Assembly (NCBI GenBank): GCA_022414725.1
Contig: CM039464.1
Location: 61,274,614 to 61,338,613 of the forward strand
Direction: 5' to 3'
DNA from: Microglena sp. YARC
Taxonomy: Eukaryota > Chlorophyta > Chlorophyceae > Chlamydomonadales > Chlamydomonadaceae
Length of the DNA stretch: 64,000 nucleotides
The notes beneath the pieces were generated by a model. That model was not told the DNA's origin and did not search any database. It was given only the letters and a program-made list of their open reading frames with translations. A program made the position numbers and the translations under genes. Shown here piece after piece: positions 22,578-30,860 of this stretch. Every line of letters starts with the position of its first letter. The first letter of the stretch is position 1.

Positions 22578-24059
22578 ATGAGTTCCTTTGACGAAATCAA
22601 TGAAGATGTATTGGAGATCATTCTATCCAATGCGATTTCGGACGAATCCCACCTCAAACAAGTGCCTCTCGTTTGCGAAAAGTGGAGATGTGTCACACCC
22701 CGGTGTGTCACAAGGATCCACCTAAGACATTATAAAAGTTTGGAATACGCATTATCACGCATTTGCAGGCTCCAAGAGTTGAAAATCGGTGTCAATCGGG
22801 GGGAATACGTACCCTACCAATCAATGTCGGCTATCGAAGACAAGATCCAAGACATATCGCCGCTGTCCGGACTCACTGCGTTGGTTCACCTGGACATATC
22901 GAACACCTACGTGACCGACATATCGCCACTGTACGGACTCACTTCGTTGACGCACATGAACATGTCGCACACCTACGTGGACGAAGACCTATTATCACCT
23001 CTGTCCGGACTCACTTCGTTGACGCACCTGAACATGTCGCACACACCTCTGTACAACATACCAGCTCTGTCCGGACTCACTTCGTTGATTCACCTTAACA
23101 TGGCGCACACACTTGTGACCGACATATCACCACTGGCCGCCCTCACTTCGTTGATTCACCTAGACATTTCGCTAATCCAAGCAAAACTCAAAGACATATC
23201 ACCGCTGTCCGGTCTCACTTCGTTGATTCACCTAGATATTTCGCACCTCACGTACGTGGACGAACACCTATCAGCGATTTCCGGACTCAATGCGTTGGTT
23301 CACCTCAACATTTCGCATATCGGAAACAAACTCGAAGACATGTCACAGCTTTCCGGACTCACCGCGTTGGTTCATCTGAACATGGCGTACACACGTGTGG
23401 GCGAACACCTATCACCGCTTTCCGCCCTCACTCTGTTGATTCACCTGAACATGGAGGGCACCGACGTGGAATACCTATCATCTCTGTCCGGTATCAATTC
23501 GTTGATTCACCTCGACATTTCGCATCTCAAATACAAGCTCGAAGACATCTCACCGGTGTCCGCCCTCACTGCGTTGCTTCACCTGAACATGGAGGGCACA
23601 CGTGTACCCTCTATATCACTACTGTCCGGCCTCACTTCGTTGGTTCATCTGAACATGGCGTACACATGTGTGGTCGAAGACCGATTACCGCTGTCCGGCT
23701 TCATTTCGTTTCGTCGCCGGAGCAAGGTGCTCGACATATTACCGCTGGCAGGACTCACTTCGTTGATTCACCTGAACATGAAGGGCACCGACGTGGACGA
23801 CATATCACCACTGTACGCCCTCACTTCGTTGGTTCACCTGGACATTTCGAACACCGACGTGGACGACATATCACCGCTTTCCGGACTCGCTTCGTTGGTT
23901 CACCTGGACATTTCGAACACCGACATGGACGACATATCACCACTGTACGCCCTCACTTCATTGATGCACCTGAACATGGAGGGCACCGACGTGGACGACA
24001 TATCACCGCTTTCCGGACTCACTTCGTTGACGTACTTGAAAAATGGATGGATTGTGTAA
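22578..24059 (+). CDS. F-box-like / leucine-rich-repeat protein (493 aa)
   Basis: An open frame starts at 22344, but the part before 22578 lies in dispersed repeat A; the ATG at 22578 begins MSSFDEINEDVLEIIL, a good F-box-like start. Residues ~3-50 resemble an F-box (DVLEIILSNAI ... PLVCEKWRCV). From about residue 90 to the end there is a nearly unbroken run of ~23-residue LRRs of the form DISPLSGLTSLVHLDISNT. F-box proteins recruit targets to SCF ubiquitin ligases, and viral F-box/LRR proteins are thought to redirect host ubiquitination; here this is inference. The repeats are very similar at DNA level (CACTTCGTTGATTCACCTG recurs), which points to recent repeat expansion or homogenisation. 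It is the largest intact gene in the left accessory zone. Confidence 0.8.
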   Translation: MSSFDEINEDVLEIILSNAISDESHLKQVPLVCEKWRCVTPRCVTRIHLRHYKSLEYALSRICRLQELKIGVNRGEYVPYQSMSAIEDKIQDISPLSGLTALVHLDISNTYVTDISPLYGLTSLTHMNMSHTYVDEDLLSPLSGLTSLTHLNMSHTPLYNIPALSGLTSLIHLNMAHTLVTDISPLAALTSLIHLDISLIQAKLKDISPLSGLTSLIHLDISHLTYVDEHLSAISGLNALVHLNISHIGNKLEDMSQLSGLTALVHLNMAYTRVGEHLSPLSALTLLIHLNMEGTDVEYLSSLSGINSLIHLDISHLKYKLEDISPVSALTALLHLNMEGTRVPSISLLSGLTSLVHLNMAYTCVVEDRLPLSGFISFRRRSKVLDILPLAGLTSLIHLNMKGTDVDDISPLYALTSLVHLDISNTDVDDISPLSGLASLVHLDISNTDMDDISPLYALTSLMHLNMEGTDVDDISPLSGLTSLTYLKNGWIV

Positions 24060-24379
24060 AATTGTTCAACGGGTCATCCTTTGATATACGAACAAGCGAA
24101 CAGACAGACACTCAGACAGTAGAAAGAGTGTCGAAGCATTATGCGGAACGGTGTGGACATGCTCACAAGAGAGAGAATGAATACAAACGATTGTATATAC
24201 AAGTCATACACGTACACACGTCAAGCTGAATGGATACATACATACAGGATCGAAGCAAACGGAACGGAGGAAACATTTTGCATACTCGGTGCATTAGATA
24301 GATAGGATAGGATGGATAGATAGATAGATAGATAGCGCACGAACTCTATCACGACACAGGCGGCGGCTTGCGTATCATA
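24060..24379. other. Intergenic; GATA microsatellite
   Basis: No gene seen. Contains a (GATA)n-like run at about 24296-24335 (ATAGATAGATAGATAG). The same GATA tract with its flank (ATACTCGGTGCATTAGATAG) recurs at 30915-30965. Confidence 0.6.
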
Positions 24380-24596
24380 CTCGTCCATCTTCACACACGC
24401 CACGGCAGCTTGCGCATCCTCCTCGTCCATTCATTCATCTTCACACACGCCACGGCGGCTTTCGCATCCTCCTCGTCCATTCATTCATCGTCACACACGC
24501 CACGGCGGCTTTCGCATCCTCCTCGTCCATTCATTCATCTTCACACACGCCACGGCGGCTTTCGCATCCTCCTCGTCCATTCTCACACATGCCAAT
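24380..24596 (+). repeat. ~55-bp tandem repeat, CACACGCCACGGCGGCTTTCGC
   Basis: Four copies of CACACACGCCACGGCGGC, TTTCGCATCCTCCTCGTCC, ATTCATTCATC. Related single or double copies occur at 21170-21260, 31010-31130 and, on the minus strand, 60660-60770. Confidence 0.85.
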
Positions 24597-24603
24597 GCGA
24601 CTT

Positions 24604-24795
24604 TCTCAAGCAGACTTCTGCTTGAGAACTATGTCGGGATTGTGAAGGAGAAACGCGGGCCCCATGGAGTGGGGCAGTGGAATTCAGCTGATGACTCGCG
24701 GAAACACGTGTTGGATCTGACTTGTTTACACTCGTCTTTCATGGGCGCGCGGAAACACGTGTCGGATCTGACTTGTTTACACTCGTCTTTCATGG
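24604..24795 (+). repeat. Dispersed repeat A, copy 2 (two hairpins plus a direct duplication)
   Basis: First hairpin at 24606-24627: CTCAAGCAG, loop ACTT, CTGCTTGAG (9-bp perfect stem). About 35 bp later comes the GGGCCCCATGGAGTGGGGC hairpin. Then GCGGAAACACGTG followed by TTGGATCTGACTTG and TTTACACTCGTCTTTCATGG occurs twice in tandem. The same order, reversed, is at 54590-54755. Confidence 0.8.
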
Positions 24796-25112
24796 GACGT
24801 CGAAGTACCCGAAGAACTCAAAGATGATATTCGCAATCCACTACGTACTTAATCCGCGTGCTTGTGTGGAGGCTGAGACTGACTGCCCTGCTCCGGTACC
24901 TTCTCGGAGATTACCCTCGAGTCAAGTCCCGTCGCGACGTTGGATACGAGTACTACACTACCAACTTGACGCGGGTGATTCAGGTGCCGTCTTTAGGGAG
25001 ATGGCCGATGTCGTCTTCCATTCTTACGTGTGGACAGGTGGCGTCGACAGCCTTGATTGCGGCACCGAGGACGTGCCGCCACCCCCCCCAGGCATACCCA
25101 ATCCAATCATTG
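24796..25112 (+). pseudogene. Truncated T5orf172 (GIY-YIG-like) gene, left mirror copy
   Basis: Matches the minus-strand gene at 58410-58800. It starts at the codons for GRTSK, loses 24 bp relative to the right copy, then reads YPKNSKMIFAIHYVLNPRAC and continues, across frame changes, with KSRRDVGYEYY and MADVVF...WTGGVDS. The whole N-terminal part, with the first T5orf172 motif (VVYALV), is missing and replaced by repeat A. The reading frame changes at least once. It cannot make the full protein. It documents that the mirror symmetry of the module reaches to about 25.1 kb. Confidence 0.75.
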
Positions 25113-25448
25113 TGTATTGCTGGCGGTACGATCACCGGGCATCATAAAAGGCCCTCCTCGCCCCGAGCCTGCATATTTTTCTTTTCTTCTCCTCATCATC
25201 CTCTTCCCTAGCGCGTCATTCGCACACCACCCTCCTCCTTTCCTTTCTTCCATCTACAAATAACGCAAAATCCATACAGATTACAGCCATACACACGCGA
25301 ATATCTCTCCCTCTTTTGAGATTGGAGTCATAAGAACCATTGCCACATCCACGTATGCGCGAAGAAAAGAGTCTTCATCGACGCGTTGCCGACACAACCT
25401 TGTCAGCCCATTTCAAGCCCAGTCCGCAAAATAGGAAGGGCGCTGGAC
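25113..25448. other. Intergenic, C/T-rich
   Basis: No gene recognised. It is pyrimidine-rich on the plus strand (CTTTTCTTCTCCTCATCATCC) and precedes the next gene. No clear promoter motif is visible. Confidence 0.4.
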
Positions 25449-25949
25449 ATGGACACATCCAAGTTTATTGATCGCCTCCACTGCCGAGTCAGACGTCTCA
25501 ATGCACTGCGGACGTCATCGGCTACTTCCGGCGATCCACGCGTCTTGGAGTATAACGCATTGCGCCACCTAATTAAACAAAAACACCACACATCCCCATC
25601 GTCACGTTTGTTCCTCGTCGCTGTGGAGTACGTCTTAGATGACGGCTGCTTCAAGCGCGCCAACGGGGACGCCCCCCTTGTATTATCACATGCTATAAAC
25701 ACAACTTTCGTGGTGGAGACGAAAATCATCAAAGCCCCTGCCAAAACTGGAAATGCCAATCCGCGGTTGAAAGACATACATCAGGCCACTATGAGTAGAC
25801 TTTCGTCCTGGATACCGCATCTCATCAATATTGACATGAAAGACGGAACAACACTTGGATCTGTGACAATTCGTCGTATGATCGTGACAGCTGTGGATCG
25901 CGGTGGACGCGTCTTCAGTCAAGATATCCGCAGCCAGGAAATTGACTAA
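25449..25949 (+). CDS. Hypothetical protein (166 aa)
   Basis: The frame opens further upstream only through non-ATG codons; the first ATG is at 25449 (MDTSKFIDRLHCRVRRLNAL). I do not recognise the family. The N-terminal third is basic and helical. The centre (FLVAVEYVLDDGCF, INTTFVVETKIIKAP) has alternating strands and helices, and the end is a hydrophobic strand (TIRRMIVTAVDRGGRVF). No signal peptide or membrane segment is evident. A hairpin follows four bases after the TAA stop (25953-25969), as at two other genes here, which supports a real transcription unit. Codon use is balanced and unlike the repeat-derived ORFs nearby. Confidence 0.6.
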   Translation: MDTSKFIDRLHCRVRRLNALRTSSATSGDPRVLEYNALRHLIKQKHHTSPSSRLFLVAVEYVLDDGCFKRANGDAPLVLSHAINTTFVVETKIIKAPAKTGNANPRLKDIHQATMSRLSSWIPHLINIDMKDGTTLGSVTIRRMIVTAVDRGGRVFSQDIRSQEID

Positions 25950-25952
25950 CTT

Positions 25953-25969
25953 AGTTAAATTAATTAACT
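25953..25969 (+). terminator. Stop-proximal AT-rich hairpin
   Basis: AGTTAA, loop ATTAA, TTAACT. It begins four bases after the TAA at 25947-25949. Stem-loops at gene ends mark mRNA 3' ends in Mimivirus and relatives. The stem is short (6 bp), so chance is possible. Confidence 0.4.
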
Positions 25970-26012
25970 CAGGGAACTTGATTAACTGAAGGTGGAACTT
26001 TGGCAAAACACT

Positions 26013-26122
26013 GGAGGTACCGAGATTCGAACCCGGATCTTATATATCGCTCAGTGGGAGACATGATCAAGGAATGAAGAAAAATGGCTTAACCTCACGC
26101 TCTACCACTGAGCTACAACCCC
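26013..26122 (-). tRNA. tRNA-like gene with probable intron (isotype unresolved)
   Basis: The minus strand starts GGGGTTG, TA, then D-arm GCTC-AGTGGTA-GAGC. It ends with a T-arm CCGGG-TTCGAAT-CTCGG and acceptor TACCTCC plus A. Pol III box A (TAGCTCAGTGG) and box B (GGTTCGAATC) are both good, and TTTT follows at 26004-26007 (minus-strand reading) as a pol III terminator. The acceptor stem has one mismatch and two wobbles. After TGAGG the loop reads TTAAG, which would give anticodon AAG (Leu). About 50 nt separate this from the T-arm, so an intron, a long variable arm, or both must be assumed. A reversed partial D-arm (CTCCCACTGAGC) lies inside that segment. It could instead be a tRNA-derived SINE or a pseudo-tRNA. 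Confidence 0.55.
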
Positions 26123-26319
26123 ACTGACAGATTAGCAACTAAACTATTGTTTTAATAAAAACGAGTGTAAACAACTTTGATCCATACAGGTCTCGGCATT
26201 GTTTTGCTGAGTATGTAACGTTCCCCCTCTCCCCCAGATGGATGTAACGTTCCCTCTCTCTCTCTAATAAAAGCACTGTTTTGCTGTGTGTGTAACGTTC
26301 TCCTCTTTCTACAGAAACA

Positions 26320-26430
26320 AACCTCAAGCAGAAAGTCTGCTTGAGAACTATGTGGGGAATCGCGGGACCCACGGAGTGGGGCTGTGGAATTCAGCTGATG
26401 ACTCGCTCCCACGCATATTAAAGGGGTCCT
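26320..26430 (+). repeat. Dispersed repeat A, copy 3
   Basis: A perfect 10-bp hairpin at 26323-26345 (CTCAAGCAGA, loop AAG, TCTGCTTGAG) is followed by AACTATGTGGGGAATCGCGG and a slightly imperfect ACCCACGGAGTGGGGC hairpin, then GGAATTCAGCTGATGACTCG. It lies about 60 bp upstream of the gene at 26493. Confidence 0.85.
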
Positions 26431-26492
26431 GAAGACCACGTGTCGTCGAAAGAATTCTGGTCGTTAACTGGCTGTAAAATTTTCTAGTTTTA

Positions 26493-26861
26493 ATGCACAA
26501 CACTGACATGACTACGTTATGCTGTGCAGAAATGACAGCCAAGGGGTGCTTCTCGTACAAGAATGCCACCGTCAACGGCTTCAACATCACCAATCAGCTC
26601 CAGGTCCGAGTGGAGGCGATCGACAACAACGTTGCGAAGATCTATACCACAGATGAGAACGGCAACCCGCTGCCGATGCCTGTCAACGTCTCATTGCGCA
26701 CCGGAGAGGATGTGAACGTCCCAGTCTACAACAATGAGTTCCTCATCGTGTGGATTGAAAGCTACGTGCTGGCTGTCGGTGGCGTCGACATCCTGTGGCT
26801 CCACAACCAGAAGCAGCAGGCCTTCTCTGCTAGCAACGGCATCACGGCTTTCTCACTGTAA
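26493..26861 (+). CDS. Small hypothetical protein (122 aa), beta-rich
   Basis: The ATG at 26493 is preceded by an AT-rich stretch (GTAAAATTTTCTAGTTTTA), like the other intact genes here; a second in-frame ATG lies at 26508. I do not recognise the family. After a short Cys-containing start (TTLCCAEM, KGCFSYKN) the protein alternates short beta strands and turns (NITNQLQVRVEAIDNN, VAKIYTTDENGNPLPM, EFLIVWIESYVLAVGGVDIL). This resembles a small beta-sandwich or virion/coat accessory protein, but that is only an impression. There is no signal peptide and no obvious membrane segment. The frame is clean and codon use is regular, so I believe it is expressed. Confidence 0.65.
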   Translation: MHNTDMTTLCCAEMTAKGCFSYKNATVNGFNITNQLQVRVEAIDNNVAKIYTTDENGNPLPMPVNVSLRTGEDVNVPVYNNEFLIVWIESYVLAVGGVDILWLHNQKQQAFSASNGITAFSL

Positions 26862-27036
26862 AACGTAGTGTGATTTGAGCGAGTGAGCGACACTTGAAAG
26901 GTGCCAGACTTGTGGCCCGCCATCAGATTTGTGTACACAGCCGTGCATCTTGTCTTGCCCGCATGCCACCTAGTCTTGCAGTTCCTCAGTACACGTACGT
27001 GGTGTATCCAGTGCCATGCAGCCGTAAAATAACATC

Positions 27037-27170
27037 GCATCAGGCGGCACCTGTGTATAGTTGACTCACATCACAGAGCGACCGACCACGGCGGCACCTG
27101 TGTCGGCACAGGTGCCGCTATGGCCCTCCCAATCAAAAAATAACCAAAGTAACAAAATTCAGGGAAACCT
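27037..27170 (+). repeat. Dispersed repeat D, copy 1, with 12-bp hairpin
   Basis: GGCGGCACCTGTGT motifs lead to a perfect hairpin at 27091-27118: GCGGCACCTGTG, loop TCGG, CACAGGTGCCGC. TATGGCCCTCCC and ATCAAAAAATAAC follow. It is nearly identical to 29608-29750. A 12-bp GC-rich stem followed by an A-rich tract about 230 bp after the gene at 26493-26861 could end its transcript. Confidence 0.8.
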
Positions 27171-27240
27171 ATCATTCTACATCACGTTTGTTCTCATCCT
27201 CAAACAACCAACCTCAAAACTGCTTGTCAAGTGATATATG

Positions 27241-27440
27241 TCGCCAACACTTGGATGAGAACCACCGTACCACATTAAACAAGTGGCGGAGCCCCTTTCA
27301 CCTCTTCCCCACAGCGGAGCGACCGGGGGCGACCGGAGGGGAGCCCCCACAAATGAGTCCGCGAGGAACCGAGCGGGTGGGCGACCGGAGGGGAGCCCAC
27401 AGGTCACATCAACCAGCAGACACACTACTGATTTACGGAA
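27241..27440 (+). repeat. Dispersed repeat B, copy 1
   Basis: Core GGCGGAGCCCCTTTCACC then TCTTCCCCACAGCGGAGCG, GACCGGAGGGGAGCCC, and CATCAACCAGCAGACACACT. This copy has an extra GACCGGAGGGGAGCCC duplication around 27330-27400. Further copies: 28968, 29752 and 30760 (all plus) and 57440 (minus). Confidence 0.85.
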
Positions 27441-27764
27441 CGGAAATCACACACACGCGACGCCGCGGATGATAGATGCAGGCAGGGAGGGAGCAAGTTG
27501 GTTGGTTGGTTGGTTGTCTGTGCAAGAGGGGAGGAGGGAGCAAGACGCCGCCGACGTCAGGAGAACAAGAGACACGCACGCATGGAACACACACGCACGC
27601 ACGCAAACGGAGGGGGGAATTCACAGGGGGACCATGGGGTACGGTACAGTACAGTACAGTACAGTACATACAGGCAGGACCGTCTCGTCTCTAAGAAATG
27701 TATCAAAAAAAGAGGTTTTAGTATCTAACTGAGTATCTAAATAACTGAGTATCTATATAACTAA
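27441..27764. other. Simple-sequence intergenic region
   Basis: No gene supported. Contains (TTGG)n at about 27498-27514 and (ACAGT)n at about 27643-27665, then AT-rich sequence with repeated GAGTATCTA motifs just downstream of the minus-strand gene. Confidence 0.6.
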
Positions 27765-28754
27765 CTAAAGCGGCTGGAAGACGAGGGACATCGAGCGAAG
27801 CTCAATTGAGAGCTCGATAGCAGCTCGCTTCTTGGCGAGGTACGCCTCACGCTTTGCGGGAGTCTGGTTCATGCACGCTAGGTGCGCGCACTTGCCAGTG
27901 GTGAATGTCCCACCATTGGGGTTGCTTAATAGCACCTGGTTACGACTACATGGGTTGCCGTGAGTGGTGACAGCAGTGCAGCCCAGGGTGGGGGAATACC
28001 CCACGATGGTCAACTCACCGTGTTTGGAGCCAACTGGAAGCTCGTTCTTTAGAACGGACCCGCGACCAACACGACCGGAGGCCAAGGAGGAGGACAGGGA
28101 GCACGTTGAGAACGAGCCAGCAGGAGAAGCAGAAGCAGCAGGAGAAGCAGAAGCAGCAGGAGTAGCAGCAGGAGCAGGAGCAGGAGCAGCAGCATGAGCA
28201 GGAGCAGGAGCAGCAGGAGCAGGAGCAGGAGCAAGAGCAGGAGCAGCAGCAGGAACAGCAGAAGCAGAGCGTGAAGCATTGGCGCGGGGGCGCTTGTTCC
28301 CTCCGCTTCCCTCATCAGACATGCAAACGTCGTCCTCTTGGAGGGAGACGGAGGCACTGGAGAGGGCAAGCACGGAGGAAGTCGCAGAATTATCAGCGAC
28401 GGCATCCGCACTGTAGAGGGCAAGCACGGAGGAAGTCGCAGAATTATCAGCGACGGCAGCAGCGACGGCATCCGCAGCAGCGACGGCAACAGGGAGAAGC
28501 ATGGCCTGTAAGGGCTCCTTCTCCCCTTTGGGGGAATCTTCGAGAAACTTTTTGTGTGCCATCTTCATTGCGCCGACAGAGTCGGCGAGGCAATCAGGAA
28601 CGCTGGTCAGGGATATGACTGCGTTGCAGATGCTCTTCAACTGAGCGACGGTGGCGCTTTTGGATATCTTAGTTCGATCCTTCCTCTGAACGACGTCGAA
28701 GATATTGGTGGTATCGACGAACGTAGTGATTTGGGCAGCAGACATGTAAGACAT
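27765..28754 (-). CDS. Hypothetical protein with Pro/Ala-rich linker (329 aa)
   Basis: The ATG at 28754 begins MSYMSAAQITTFVDTTNIFD. Residues ~1-90 form a compact, mostly helical N-terminal domain. Then comes an alanine-rich part with a duplicated NSATSSVLALYSADAVAD block, an acidic patch (QEDDVCMSDEGSGG), a basic KRPRA motif that could be a nuclear localisation signal, and a long A/P-rich linker (APAPAPAAPAPAHAAAP). The C-terminal ~100 residues are again ordered, with four Cys and two His (LGCTAVTTHGNPCSRN, TGKCAHLACMN) that could bind zinc. I do not recognise the family. Disordered linker, NLS-like motif and a Cys/His end suggest a DNA- or chromatin-associated protein; this is inference. 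Upstream on its coding strand lies an (AAC)n tract. Confidence 0.6.
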   Translation of the reverse strand: MSYMSAAQITTFVDTTNIFDVVQRKDRTKISKSATVAQLKSICNAVISLTSVPDCLADSVGAMKMAHKKFLEDSPKGEKEPLQAMLLPVAVAAADAVAAAVADNSATSSVLALYSADAVADNSATSSVLALSSASVSLQEDDVCMSDEGSGGNKRPRANASRSASAVPAAAPALAPAPAPAAPAPAHAAAPAPAPAATPAASASPAASASPAGSFSTCSLSSSLASGRVGRGSVLKNELPVGSKHGELTIVGYSPTLGCTAVTTHGNPCSRNQVLLSNPNGGTFTTGKCAHLACMNQTPAKREAYLAKKRAAIELSIELRSMSLVFQPL

Positions 28755-28967
28755 GACGACGGGAAAGAGATATTGGGTGGTTTATCAAAGGTTGTTGTTG
28801 TTGTTGTTGGTGTTGTTGTTGGTTTTTAAATGAGGAAAATGTGCGTCAATTTTTTTTTTAGCATGAAATGCAACGGTAACAACAATACAGGTACAGGGAT
28901 ATGTATACACAAGACATAGACATGTGTCTCAGACACTCTGTACGTGAACAGATGGGATGGATGATGT

Positions 28968-29070
28968 CACAAACAAGCGGCAGAGCCCCTTTCACCTCTT
29001 CCCCCACCGGGGGAGACCGCCGGAGGGGAGCCCACAGTTCACAACAAGCAGACACCACACTACTGGATGG
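28968..29070 (+). repeat. Dispersed repeat B, copy 2
   Basis: CGGCAGAGCCCCTTTCACC ... GGAGGGGAGCCCACAG ... CAAGCAGACACCACACTACTGG. More diverged than copies 1 and 3. Confidence 0.8.
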
Positions 29071-29210
29071 ATTCATTTTATTGAGCATGCAAACACACGC
29101 TCGCACGTGATAGGCGAACGCACACAAGAGACAGAACGCATGAACGCACACGCAAAACGGAGGTCCATCATGCAAGCAGGGTATAATAGAAAAGAAGAAG
29201 AGGAGAATAC

Positions 29211-29561
29211 ATGGAAACGGAAAACAAAAACAAGATGAAAACTACGATAAATACAAAGACATTGAGCGTATCTTTACCTATTGGGTTTCACATGGGACTC
29301 GAAGAATGGATAGATTCGCAAACACAACACAGGGACGAGGCAATATACGCCCTGCTCGCACACGGTCTACACGCAGTGCGGACGATACCAACAACAACAT
29401 CGAAGGATTATGAGGGTCGTCGTTCATGCCGATCGTCGGATACTGATGATGATCCAACTGACATAAGTGAGGCGGCGCACATCCAGGATAGCGCCTACAG
29501 AGGACCACGGTCTGCAGCCTTTGATAAGGATATCGGATCGATGAGAGTGGTGTCAAGGTAG
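29211..29561 (+). CDS. Small protein with ribbon-helix-helix-like N-terminus (116 aa)
   Basis: The ATG at 29211 follows an AT/purine-rich leader (GTATAATAGAAAAGAAG). Residues ~12-58 read as one strand (TKTLSVSLP), a helix (IGFHMGLEEWIDSQ) and a second helix (RDEAIYALLAHGLHAVR). That order and the polar/hydrophobic alternation in the strand resemble ribbon-helix-helix (MetJ/Arc) DNA-binding domains. The remaining half is polar and acidic (SSDTDDDPTDISEAAH) and probably disordered. If it is an RHH protein it would act as a dimeric repressor. The match is by pattern only. It lies between repeats B2 and D2. Confidence 0.5.
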   Translation: METENKNKMKTTINTKTLSVSLPIGFHMGLEEWIDSQTQHRDEAIYALLAHGLHAVRTIPTTTSKDYEGRRSCRSSDTDDDPTDISEAAHIQDSAYRGPRSAAFDKDIGSMRVVSR

Positions 29562-29607
29562 CCGCAACATATTGGGAATACGAGAAGATCCCTCATCTCA
29601 TCAAGGA

Positions 29608-29750
29608 CGGCGACTTTCGCATCAGGCGGCACCTGTGTCGAGTCACATCACAGAGCGACCGACCGACCACTATCATCACGGCGGCACCTGTGTCGGCACA
29701 GGTGCCGCTATGGCCCTCCCCATCAAAAAATAACGAAAGTAACAAAATAC
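29608..29750 (+). repeat. Dispersed repeat D, copy 2, with 12-bp hairpin
   Basis: The same hairpin as copy 1, at 29681-29708, followed by TATGGCCCTCCCC and ATCAAAAAATAACG. It starts about 50 bp after the 29211-29561 gene and passes directly into repeat B copy 3, so D and B form one composite unit here; in copy 1 they are about 70-100 bp apart. Confidence 0.85.
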
Positions 29751-29751
29751 C

Positions 29752-29905
29752 ACCGTACCACATTAAACAAGTGGCGGAGCCCCTTTCACCTCTTCCCCAC
29801 AGCGGAGCGACCGGGGGCGACCGTTGGGGAGCCCACAGTGTAACATCAACCAGCAGACACACTACTGATTTACGGAACGGAAATCACACACACACACACA
29901 CACAC
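29752..29905 (+). repeat. Dispersed repeat B, copy 3, ending in (CA)n
   Basis: CCGTACCACATTAAACAAG, GGCGGAGCCCCTTTCACC and TACGGAACGGAAATCACAC are shared with copy 1. A (CA)n run (29884-29903) follows. Confidence 0.85.
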
Positions 29906-30162
29906 GCGACGCCGCCGCCTCCATCTCGGACATGGACAGCATCAGCAAACTTGGTCTCTTCGCCTCATCATCATCGTGACCATCAGCAACGCCTCTTCCC
30001 CTCCCCCCAACCGTATGCTTAAGATTGCCGCGCTTTTCAGGACGCGTCCTTAAAGGATCGCGTGATGGCCGAGCTGTTTCACTCCCCCGATTTTCTCGAC
30101 CGCCTGAAGTGGAAGAAGTATGTGTTTTGCGTAGAAAATCCTCGCGGCGTTGACTTCGATTT

Positions 30163-30678
30163 CTACCCCAGGCCGTAAGGTAATGTGCATGTGGATGCAT
30201 ACCGTGAGCATGCAGCATGTCCACCCTTGCATGTGCAATCGCAATTGGCACAAATGTGTAAAGCCCAGGTTGACAGAGAAGGATGCATAGGGGATCCTTG
30301 TCTATGTACCAGGATGAGACATTCAACATTTCCCCCCAATGCTGCAACATTGCTCAGCCCCATAAGCACATCCTTCTCCACATGTTCATGTTCATGAATA
30401 TGCATAGCATGGGCTGCTCCGCACTGATCAAACAAGAATGAAAGACAAGCCATTTTCCCACATGCAGCTGCATGAAGGGCGACCCGGTATGAATTGATGA
30501 AACATTGTCCATGATGCCATGCATTGACGAGACACTCTAATTTACCATGAAGTGCTGCTACATTCGCAATCAGCTCCCATTTGCTCGCATCTATGTCACA
30601 CCAGTCGCACGACTTGGGATCATGATCAAGCAAGAAAGATGAATGACAACACCTGCATGTGCCTGTAATGTGACTCAT
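30163..30678 (-). CDS. Ankyrin-repeat-like protein (171 aa), probably frameshifted at its end
   Basis: The ATG at 30678 begins MSHITGTCRCCHSSF. A Cys-rich start (CRCC, CDWCD) may bind zinc. It is followed by three units resembling the degenerate ankyrin repeats of giant viruses: NVAALHGKLECLVNAWHHGQ, VALHAAACGKMACLSFLFDQ, NVAALGGNVECLILVHRQGS. These match the xAAxxGxLECLxxLxxxG pattern. After about residue 130 the frame loses the pattern, while another minus frame (29862-30350) continues with IAHARVDMLHAHGMHPHAHY, so a one-base shift near 30290 is likely. Ankyrin proteins mediate protein contacts, and giant viruses often carry large families of them. Only one clear member is seen here. Confidence 0.5.
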   Translation of the reverse strand: MSHITGTCRCCHSSFLLDHDPKSCDWCDIDASKWELIANVAALHGKLECLVNAWHHGQCFINSYRVALHAAACGKMACLSFLFDQCGAAHAMHIHEHEHVEKDVLMGLSNVAALGGNVECLILVHRQGSPMHPSLSTWALHICANCDCTCKGGHAACSRYASTCTLPYGLG

Positions 30679-30759
30679 GTATTCAAAGCGTTATTTTTTC
30701 ATTATAACTGTCTCAACTCATCAATCCTTATGCAGGCCAATGTCACAAACAGAGTAGAG

Positions 30760-30860
30760 TCAACAAGCGGCGGAGCCCCTTTCACCTCTTCCCCCAGCGG
30801 GGGCGACCGGAGGGGAGCCCACAGTGTAACATCAACCAGCAGACACACTACTGGGTGCAC
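30760..30860 (+). repeat. Dispersed repeat B, copy 4
   Basis: GGCGGAGCCCCTTTCACC, GCGGGGGCGACCGGAGGGG, AGCCCACAGTGTAACATC, AACCAGCAGACACACTACTG. The cleanest copy; it carries no internal duplication. Confidence 0.9.

Noticed and set aside
28049..28489. Leucine-rich ORF LLLLLLLLLL on the minus strand
   Set aside because: Frame shadow of the Ala/Pro-rich linker in the 27765-28754 gene.
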